From the NCBI GenBank assembly GCA_004366215.1, contig ML178751.1:4041-10087 (forward strand): a stretch of DNA of 6,047 bases, read 5' to 3'. This DNA comes from Actinomycetota bacterium (GTDB lineage Bacteria; Actinomycetota; Acidimicrobiia; Acidimicrobiales; Acidimicrobiaceae). The position numbers and the translations under genes are program-made. Positions 1 to 4,866 of this stretch are shown here, piece after piece. Under the pieces are notes generated by a model. It did not search any database. It worked only from the letters and a program-made list of their open reading frames with translations, and was not told where the DNA came from. How positions within the stretch are numbered: the first letter of the stretch is position 1; each line of letters starts with the position of its first letter.

Positions 1-325
1 AGTGCTCGATGACGTAACTGATTTCGCGGGGCCCCCAGGCCAAGTTGATCGGCACGCACACGATGCCCGTCTTCGCGCAGGCGTAGTACGCCTGGAGAAA
101 CTCGATGCTGTTGCCGCTCATCAGGATCAGCGCGTCACCCCGTGCGTAGCCAAGGCTTAGGAGCGCGTTGGCAAGCCGGTTCACGGCGGCGTTGAACTCG
201 CGGTAGGTGAGCCGTCGGTCTCCGTCGACGAGCGCTTCCCTCTCGCCGCAACGCCACGCGGTGCGAGTGAGCATGTCTCCGACGTTGACTCGCTGAATGA
301 GGTTTCGCTCGAGATCAGCTTGCAT
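1..325 (-). CDS. AMP-dependent acyl-CoA synthetase, N-terminal part (runs off left edge)
   Basis: Predicted to activate a carboxylic acid to its acyl-CoA through an acyl-adenylate, in the cytoplasm. Only the first 108 residues are in the window. They match the opening of the ANL (acyl-CoA synthetase/ligase) superfamily: ALVDGDRRLTYREFN (about residues 31-45), the helix NRLANALLSLGYARGD (49-64), then the conserved core-strand region around residues 66-96 with YYACAKTGIVCVPIN. The AMP-binding P-loop and the adenylation motifs would lie beyond the edge, so substrate and activity cannot be judged. The ATG at 325 is chosen because a strong ribosome binding site (GAGGGGG) lies about 8 bases upstream; Met18 is a weaker alternative. 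It follows the TetR gene on the same strand after a 110-base gap. Its place beside a dehydrogenase/carboxylase operon suggests it supplies that pathway's acyl-CoA (inference). Confidence 0.9.
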   Translation of the reverse strand, partial: MQADLERNLIQRVNVGDMLTRTAWRCGEREALVDGDRRLTYREFNAAVNRLANALLSLGYARGDALILMSGNSIEFLQAYYACAKTGIVCVPINLAWGPREISYVIEH

Positions 326-388
326 CGGTGGTCCCCCTCTCCGCGCGCGACAGGCACAGACGGCCGCTACCGTTGTGTCCCCCGGGTC

Positions 389-417
389 AGTATGCCAGGG
401 TCCGACGCGGATGTCGA
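389..417 (-). promoter_or_regulatory. Candidate promoter for the acyl-CoA synthetase gene
   Basis: In the 110-base gap between the TetR stop and the synthetase start, the minus strand shows TCGACA (417-412; 5 of 6 to the -35 consensus), a 17-base spacer, and CATACT (394-389; 4 of 6 to the -10 consensus). Transcription would start near 382 and give a leader of about 57 bases. This would let the synthetase be expressed apart from tetR. No convincing intrinsic terminator was seen in the gap, so readthrough from tetR is also possible. Match by eye only. Confidence 0.35.
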
Positions 418-435
418 GCATGCCTCCCCAGCTGG

Positions 436-1131
436 TCAGCGGGAGGGCAGCTCCGGCGTGGGGTGCTCTGGTCCGGTAGGCTCGAGCGCGAGGGCTCGAG
501 CCCAGATCAGCGTCATAACCTCGATCGCGTCCTCGTCGTCGAGTGGTTGCCCGAGTAGGTAGCGAACCTCGACGAAGTCTTCGACCATGCCACAGAGCAG
601 CGCCGCGACGAGGTCGGCGTCGAGCGCCCGATCCACCTGACCCTCGCGTTGGAGGCTACGGATCCCGCGCGCCGCGCGTGCGACGAACGCCTGGCGGGAG
701 CGCTGACGTCGGCGTTGCAGCTCTGGGTTGAAGCTCGCGACCTGCTGCAGCACGCTGTAGAGCCTCGCGTGTTGGGCGAAGGCATGCACGAAGCGCGCGT
801 TCGTGGCTCGGATCCGCTCGACTGGATCTGCGCCGACGAGGTCGGCCACGTGCGACTGCTGGTAGAGGTCCTCGATGAGGCTGTCGACGACCTCGAAGAA
901 GAGCTGCTCCTTCGAGGCGAAGTAGGAGTAGAACGTTCCGATAGCGACTTGCGCCTCGGCCGCGATGTCCGCGATGCGCGCCGAGAGGAAGCCGTCGCGT
1001 TCGAAGATGCGCGCCCCGGCCTCGATGAGCGCAGCTCGAGTCCGTCGACCGCGCGGCGTCGTCGGTGCTGCGGCGTCGAGCTCGAGACCCGAGGCTCGAC
1101 GACTGACGGCGGAGTCCTTGCGCGCACACAT
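436..1131 (-). CDS. TetR-family transcriptional regulator
   Basis: A 231-residue DNA-binding repressor-type protein, of normal length for the family. The helix-turn-helix domain lies at about residues 30-80: RGRRTRAALIEAGARIFERD, then the region around FLSARIADIAAEAQVAIGTF (48-67) and YSYFASKEQLFFEVV, a near-consensus TetR recognition region. The rest is the helical ligand-binding and dimerisation domain (about 85-215), which is not conserved enough to name a ligand. The first 27 residues look disordered. The ATG at 1131 is chosen because the frame open upstream to 1335 would overlap the divergent dehydrogenase gene and is low-complexity Ser/Arg sequence. No good ribosome binding site precedes 1131, and a TAGCGT hexamer lies 10 bases upstream, so a leaderless or nearly leaderless message is possible. 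It is divergent from the catabolic operon and upstream of the synthetase, so it probably controls both, likely in response to a pathway acyl-CoA (inference). Confidence 0.92.
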   Translation of the reverse strand: MCARKDSAVSRRASGLELDAAAPTTPRGRRTRAALIEAGARIFERDGFLSARIADIAAEAQVAIGTFYSYFASKEQLFFEVVDSLIEDLYQQSHVADLVGADPVERIRATNARFVHAFAQHARLYSVLQQVASFNPELQRRRQRSRQAFVARAARGIRSLQREGQVDRALDADLVAALLCGMVEDFVEVRYLLGQPLDDEDAIEVMTLIWARALALEPTGPEHPTPELPSR

Positions 1132-1146
1132 TCCGAGGCGTACGCT
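1118..1146 (+). promoter_or_regulatory. Weak candidate promoter for the catabolic operon
   Basis: On the plus strand TTGCGC (1118-1123) and TACGCT (1141-1146) are separated by 17 bases. They match sigma-70-type boxes only partly (TTG of the -35; the TANNNT pattern of the -10). Transcription would start near 1153, just before the GAACTC repeats, leaving a leader of about 69 bases. The -10 overlaps a TANNNT hexamer on the opposite strand (TAGCGT, 1147-1142) that could serve tetR, so the two divergent promoters may share the palindrome CGCTAGCG at 1143-1150. Low confidence. Confidence 0.22.
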
Positions 1147-1153
1147 AGCGCAA

Positions 1154-1171
1154 GAACTCGAACTCGAACTC
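1154..1171. repeat. Three tandem GAACTC hexamers
   Basis: Three exact consecutive copies of GAACTC, followed by a degenerate fourth (GGATTC, 1172-1177). They lie in the middle of the divergent control region, between the candidate -10 boxes and the ribosome binding site of the dehydrogenase gene. They may be regulator half-sites or simple slippage repeats. Confidence 0.9.
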
Positions 1172-1178
1172 GGATTCG
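1165..1178. promoter_or_regulatory. Candidate TetR operator (imperfect palindrome)
   Basis: CGAACTCGGATTCG pairs with its own reverse complement at 10 of 14 positions: outer arms CGAA/TTCG and a central CG. Its size and position between divergent promoters suit a TetR-family dimer site. It overlaps the third GAACTC hexamer. Found by eye; no binding data. Confidence 0.35.
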
Positions 1179-2160
1179 GCAGCGAGCTGCTCCGCGTGCA
1201 GAGGGAGGCGATCGCGACACTATGCGATTCACAGAGGAACACGACGCCTTGCGTCGAACGATTCGTCACGTCGTCGAGCGCGAGGTCACTCCTCACATCG
1301 AGGAGTGGGAGGCGATGGGGCGATTTCCGGCCCACGAGGTGTTCAAGGCGTTTGGTTCAGCAGGGCTCCTCGGGCTCGAGTACGACCCGGCCTTCGGCGG
1401 CCAGGGTGTCGACCACTCGTTCACCGTCGTCTTTGCCGAGGAGCTCGGGCGGATGGGCTTCGGCGCGCTCGCGATGGCAATCACGGTCGAGACCGACATG
1501 GCGACGCCTTCACTGCACCGATTCGGCTCTGATGACCTCAAGCGTCGCTTCCTCGCCCCGACGCTCCGAGGCGAGCTCGTGGCCTCCGTCGCGGTCACCG
1601 AGCCGGACGCAGGCTCAGACGTCGCCAACATTCGCACGCGAGCGGTGCGTGACGGCGACGAGTGGATCATCAACGGATCAAAGCTGTACATCACGAACGG
1701 TGCGCAAGCAGACTGGCTCTGCCTCCTCGTGCGGACGAGTGACGAAGGTGGCTACCGGGGCATGTCGCAGGTCGTGTTCCCGACTAGCACGCCGGGGTTT
1801 CGGGTCGCGCGCGAACTGCGAAAACTTGGCAACCACGCCTCCGACACCGCCGAGCTAGTCTTCGAGGACTGTCGAGTGCCCGTCGCTAACACGATCGGCA
1901 CGGTAGGCCGTGGGTTCCAGCAGCAGATGGCCCAGTTCCAGAACGAGCGCATGGTGGCCGCGTACAGCGCTGTCGGCGCGATGGAGCTGGCGATCGAGCG
2001 GACGGTCGCGTACCTGCGCGAGCGTCGGGTGTTTGGTGAGCCGTTGCTTGCCAAACAGTACGTCCAGTTTCGGCTTGCCGAGCTCATCGCTCAGATCGAC
2101 CTCCTCCGCCAGTACAACTACGCCTGCGCGGAGGCCTACATCGCTGGCGAGGACACGACG

Positions 2161-2240
2161 CGCTACGCGACGATCGCGAAGCTGACCGCAGGGCGGCTCG
2201 CTACGCGACGATCGCGAAGCTGACCGCAGGGCGGCTCGCT
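2161..2240 (+). repeat. 38-base tandem duplication (2.1 copies) inside the dehydrogenase gene
   Basis: Bases 2161-2202 are identical to 2199-2240 at an offset of 38, giving two full units plus four extra bases. CGCT occurs at 2161-2164, 2199-2202 and 2237-2240, so the ancestral unit was flanked by CGCT direct repeats. That is the signature of replication slippage or microhomology-mediated duplication. Since 38 is not a multiple of three, the reading frame shifts. The absence of any mismatch between copies indicates a very recent event or an artefact. Confidence 0.98.
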
Positions 2241-2387
2241 CGAGAGGTCGCTGACTGGTGTCTGCAGTTCCACGGCGGAGCCGGCTACATGGAGGACGGG
2301 TGGGTCGCCCGGTACTTCCGCGACAGTCGGCTGCTCTCGATCGGAGGCGGCGCCGACGAGGTCATGCTCCAGATTCTCGCTCGGCTC

Positions 2388-2393
2388 GAGGGA
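2388..2393 (+). promoter_or_regulatory. Ribosome binding site fixing the GTG start at 2402
   Basis: GAGGGA lies 8 bases before GTG 2402, inside the last codons of the dehydrogenase gene. It supports a GTG start overlapping the dehydrogenase stop (GTGA), and not the longer open frame that begins at 2258. Confidence 0.6.
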
Positions 2394-2401
2394 CTCGCAC
2401 C

Positions 2402-3220
2402 GTGAGCGTGGATCTCAGCACGCTCATCGACGACCTCGGTGACGAGGTCGACGCCTTGGGCGAGGTTGTCGACACTTGTGACCTCGAGGACCTCGAGCAA
2501 CCAACGCCTGCGCGAGGCTGGGACGTCGGTGACACGCTCGCGCACCTCGCGTACTTCGACGCGGTGGCCGCTCTCACTCTCGAAGACGAGCCTGCGTTCG
2601 TCAGCAGGCGCGACGCCCTCGTTACGTCTCACCTCTCCTCGGAAGGTGCACCCGGGGAGTCACCAGACGTCAGCTGGGGGCGGGCGCTCGAGGACCGGCG
2701 AGCGATCCTCGAGCGCTGGCGGCACGAGAGCGCTGCCCTCCACGCCACCCTTGTCGCCCACCTGCCGTCGCTCGCGACCCGGCGCCTCGAGTGGTTCGGT
2801 CCGCCCATGGGAGCGGCGACCTTCATCTCAGCTCGGCTCATGGAGGTCTGGGCTCACGGCCTCGATGTGCGAGCGGCGCTCGGTCGCCCCCTCGACGAGG
2901 CGGTCTCGCACCGTCTCATCCACGTCTGTCACCTCGGCGTCGTGACGCGTCAGTGGTCGTTCACCGTACACGGACGCCACGATCCCGGCGGGCCAGTCAG
3001 GGTCGAGCTCGAAGCACCTGACGGTTCCACGTGGTCTTGGGGGCCACCGACGGCCGAGTCGTCGATTCGCGGAACTGCGCTGGACTTTGCGCTCGTCGTC
3101 ACGCAGCGCCGTCATCCTGCCCGCACCGGGCTGCGAGCGCAGGGCGAGCCGGCACGCGCGTGGCTCGCCGTCGCGCAGGCGTTCGCCGGCCCGGCGACGA
3201 GTGTCGATCGGGGGCGCTAG
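2402..3220 (+). CDS. TIGR03084-like protein of the DinB/maleylpyruvate isomerase fold (function unknown)
   Basis: A 272-residue protein resembling the actinobacterial TIGR03084 group, related to mycothiol-dependent maleylpyruvate isomerase and DinB proteins. The N-terminal four-helix region (about 1-165) contains PARGWDVGDTLAHLAYFD with His48, and LMEVWAHGLDV with Glu148 and His152. This His...Glu-x3-His set matches the metal-binding triad of the maleylpyruvate isomerase fold, so a divalent-metal site is likely. The C-terminal part (about 185-270) resembles the small second domain of the group. The reaction is unknown; thiol-dependent isomerisation or transfer, perhaps with mycothiol, is one possibility. 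GTG 2402 overlaps the dehydrogenase stop by four bases and has a ribosome binding site 8 bases upstream. The carboxylase gene follows after two bases. The upstream frameshift would end dehydrogenase translation 180 bases early and could lower its coupled translation. Confidence 0.85.
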   Translation: MSVDLSTLIDDLGDEVDALGEVVDTCDLEDLEQPTPARGWDVGDTLAHLAYFDAVAALTLEDEPAFVSRRDALVTSHLSSEGAPGESPDVSWGRALEDRRAILERWRHESAALHATLVAHLPSLATRRLEWFGPPMGAATFISARLMEVWAHGLDVRAALGRPLDEAVSHRLIHVCHLGVVTRQWSFTVHGRHDPGGPVRVELEAPDGSTWSWGPPTAESSIRGTALDFALVVTQRRHPARTGLRAQGEPARAWLAVAQAFAGPATSVDRGR

Positions 3221-3222
3221 CG

Positions 3223-4866
3223 ATGGTCGGCAGCGTCCTGACGAGTCGGCTCAACCCTCGCGACGAGGCCTACCTCGCCAATCGGCGTGACATGCTGGAG
3301 CTACTCTCTGAGGTCGATCGGCTGATGGCCGCCGCTAGTGAGGGTGGTGGTCGAGCGGCGATCGAACGTCACCACAGCCGAGGCAAGCTCACCGTGCGCG
3401 AGCGTATCGGCTACCTCATCGATCCCGAGAGCCCGTTCCTCGAGCTCTCAGCCCTCGCTGGCTACGGCACCGACTACCGGGTTGGCGGGGGAATGGTGCT
3501 CGGGCTCGGTGCGATCCACGATACAGAGTGCGTGATCGTGGGGAACGACCCGACCGACCTCGGCGGGGCTCTCACCGCGATCAGTGTTCGCAAGCTCATG
3601 AGAGCGCTCGAGATCGCTCGCGTCAATCGCATCCCCTACGTCCAGCTGGTCGAGTCAGCTGGTGGCGACCTTCGCGGGGTCCTGCCTGGTGAGGACGTCG
3701 AGAAGGCGTTGCGCCGAGAGCTCAGTCACTTCGCAGAGAGCGGGCGGATGTTTCACGACATCACCGAGCTCTCCGCACTCGGCGTACCGACGATCTCGGT
3801 CGTGCTCGGCAGCTCTACTGCGGGCGGGGCGTACCAACCGGGGCTCTCTGACTACACAATCTTCGTGCGAGGCGCTGCCAAGGTCTTCCTCGGCGGTCCG
3901 CCGCTCGTCAAGGTGGCGACTGGCGAGGAGGCCTCGGACGAGGAACTCGGTGGGGCGCTCATGCACGCGAGCGTCAGTGGGCTTGCCGATGCGCTCGCCG
4001 AGAACGAGTACGACGCGCTGCGTATGGCTCGAGACGTCGTCGCGCACCTCAACTGGCGAAAGCGTGGCCCAGGTCCCGTGACCACCTCGCCTGAGCCGCC
4101 TCGGTACGACCCCGACGAGCTGCTTGGACTCGTGCCTCGCGACCTCCGTGCTCCGGTCGAGGTGCGCGAGGTGATCGCACGCATCGTCGACGGGAGCCGC
4201 TTCGAGGAGTTCAAGCCGCGCTACGGCGAGACGTTGGTGACCGGGTGGGCCACCGTGCTCGGCTACAGCGTCGGCATCGTGGCCAACAACGGCGTCCTCG
4301 TGCCCGAGGCTGCGGCAAAGGGGGCGCAGTTCATCCAGCTGTGCAACCAGATCGACACCCCCATCGTCTTCCTGCAGCACATCACCGGCTTCATGGTGGG
4401 GCGCGAGTACGAGCGGGCCGGCATCATCAAAGCCGGCAGCCAGATGATCAACGCACTCTCCAATTCGAACGTGCCGCACCTGACGGTGATTCTCGGTGCG
4501 AGCTACGGGGCGGGCAACTACGCGATGGGAGGGAGGGCGTTTGATACGCGTTTCGTCTTCCTCTGGCCAACCGCCAAGATCGCGATCATGGGTCCTGCGC
4601 AGATGGCTGGCGTGATGTCGATCGTGCGGCGCGAGCAGCAGGCTCGGCGCGGCCAGGCGGTGGACGAGGGCGCCGAGGCAGCGCTGCGTGCTGTGGTCGA
4701 AGACTTCGCCGAGCGCCAGTCCACGGCGCTGCACGCGACCGGTCGAGTCACCGATGACGGCATCATCGATCCGCGGGACACGCGCACGGTGCTCGGCGTG
4801 ACCCTGTCGGTGTGCCACAACACCCCGATCGAGGGGACGAGGGGCTTTGGAGTGTTTCGGCTGTGA
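3223..4866 (+). CDS. Acyl-CoA carboxylase carboxyltransferase (beta) subunit, methylcrotonyl/geranyl-CoA type
   Basis: Transfers the carboxyl group from carboxybiotin to an acyl-CoA; works in the cytoplasm in a complex with a biotinylated alpha subunit. The 547 residues match the size of MCC beta subunits. It has two crotonase-like halves. The N half has RHHSRGKLTVRERI, ESAGGDL (144-150, oxyanion-type glycines), and GSSTAGGAYQPGLSD (196-210) followed by FLGGPPLVKVATGEE. The C half has FLQHITGFMVGREYE (383-397) and GASYGAGNYAMGGR (425-438), and ends in FGVFRL. The SYGAGNY motif and this C-terminus are typical of 3-methylcrotonyl- and geranyl-CoA carboxylases; acetyl/propionyl-CoA enzymes have a different motif here. 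The predicted substrate is therefore a methyl-branched enoyl-CoA, and sequence alone cannot choose between C5 and longer isoprenoid chains. ATG 3223 has GGGGG 8 bases upstream and lies two bases after the previous stop. Its TGA overlaps the alpha-subunit GTG. Confidence 0.95.
   Translation: MVGSVLTSRLNPRDEAYLANRRDMLELLSEVDRLMAAASEGGGRAAIERHHSRGKLTVRERIGYLIDPESPFLELSALAGYGTDYRVGGGMVLGLGAIHDTECVIVGNDPTDLGGALTAISVRKLMRALEIARVNRIPYVQLVESAGGDLRGVLPGEDVEKALRRELSHFAESGRMFHDITELSALGVPTISVVLGSSTAGGAYQPGLSDYTIFVRGAAKVFLGGPPLVKVATGEEASDEELGGALMHASVSGLADALAENEYDALRMARDVVAHLNWRKRGPGPVTTSPEPPRYDPDELLGLVPRDLRAPVEVREVIARIVDGSRFEEFKPRYGETLVTGWATVLGYSVGIVANNGVLVPEAAAKGAQFIQLCNQIDTPIVFLQHITGFMVGREYERAGIIKAGSQMINALSNSNVPHLTVILGASYGAGNYAMGGRAFDTRFVFLWPTAKIAIMGPAQMAGVMSIVRREQQARRGQAVDEGAEAALRAVVEDFAERQSTALHATGRVTDDGIIDPRDTRTVLGVTLSVCHNTPIEGTRGFGVFRL

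Larger units (their letters stand above)
1132..1221. promoter_or_regulatory. Divergent control region between tetR and the catabolic operon
   Basis: This 90-base gap separates the two divergent start codons and must hold the operon's control signals. In order it contains the 8-base palindrome CGCTAGCG (1143-1150), three tandem GAACTC hexamers (1154-1171), an imperfect 14-base palindrome overlapping the last hexamer (1165-1178), a purine-rich ribosome binding site GAGGGAGG (1201-1208), and the palindrome GCGATCGC (1208-1215) between that site and the ATG at 1222. TetR-family genes commonly bind and repress the divergent promoter they share, which is the expected arrangement here. The binding site itself is inferred. 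Confidence 0.55.
1222..2405 (+). pseudogene. Acyl-CoA dehydrogenase, frameshifted by a 38-base tandem duplication
   Basis: FAD-dependent acyl-CoA dehydrogenase, which oxidises acyl-CoA to 2,3-enoyl-CoA and passes electrons to ETF. Removing one copy of the 38-base repeat restores a 381-residue protein, the usual family length. Visible features are the N-terminal helical domain (about 1-115), the first family signature AVTEPDAGSD (124-133), the middle beta-domain motif NGSKLYITNG (151-160), and NERM with Glu242, aligned with the catalytic base of isovaleryl- and long-chain acyl-CoA dehydrogenases. The C-terminal motif QFHGGAGYMEDG and SIGGGADEV follow in the restored frame. The latter has Gly where short/medium-chain enzymes carry their catalytic Glu, which agrees with Glu242 as the base. 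As written, translation leaves the frame after residue 327, adds TRRSRS and stops at 2221-2223 (333 residues), losing 54 residues that include the second signature and FAD contacts. The start is ATG 1222, with GAGGGAGG upstream at a rather long 13-base spacing. First gene of the operon; its original stop overlaps the next start. Confidence 0.93.

Noticed and set aside
326..435. Transcription terminator between tetR and the synthetase gene
   Set aside because: No stable hairpin followed by a T-run was found on either strand; only a candidate promoter is supported. I also saw no tRNA, rRNA, CRISPR or insertion sequence anywhere in the window.
649..1221. N-terminal extension of the dehydrogenase frame back to 649
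   Set aside because: It runs antisense through the TetR gene, and homology to dehydrogenases begins only at MRFTEEHDALRR (1222), which has a ribosome binding site.
1132..1335. Upstream extension of the TetR frame to 1335
   Set aside because: It overlaps the dehydrogenase start and encodes low-complexity Ser-rich sequence; ATG 1131 gives a normal TetR length.
2161..2240. Programmed ribosomal frameshifting in the dehydrogenase gene
   Set aside because: No slippery run or pseudoknot-like stem was seen; the shift is fully explained by the 38-base duplication.
2258..2401. Longer start at 2258 for the TIGR03084-like gene
   Set aside because: This stretch encodes the conserved dehydrogenase C-terminus in another frame (QFHGGAGYMEDG); the GTG at 2402 has a ribosome binding site and a normal overlap.
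2484..2499. Short direct repeat of GACCTCGAG
   Set aside because: It is coding sequence for the repeated residues DLEDLE, and CTCGAG is frequent throughout because of codon preference.
3031..3222. Longer start at 3031 for the carboxyltransferase gene
   Set aside because: It overlaps the coding end of the preceding gene, and the extra 64 residues do not resemble the family.
3655..4818. Long minus-strand open frame (387 codons) opposite the carboxyltransferase gene
   Set aside because: Its translation resembles no family I recognise and lies wholly antisense to a clear gene. Long antisense frames are expected in GC-rich DNA with this codon bias.
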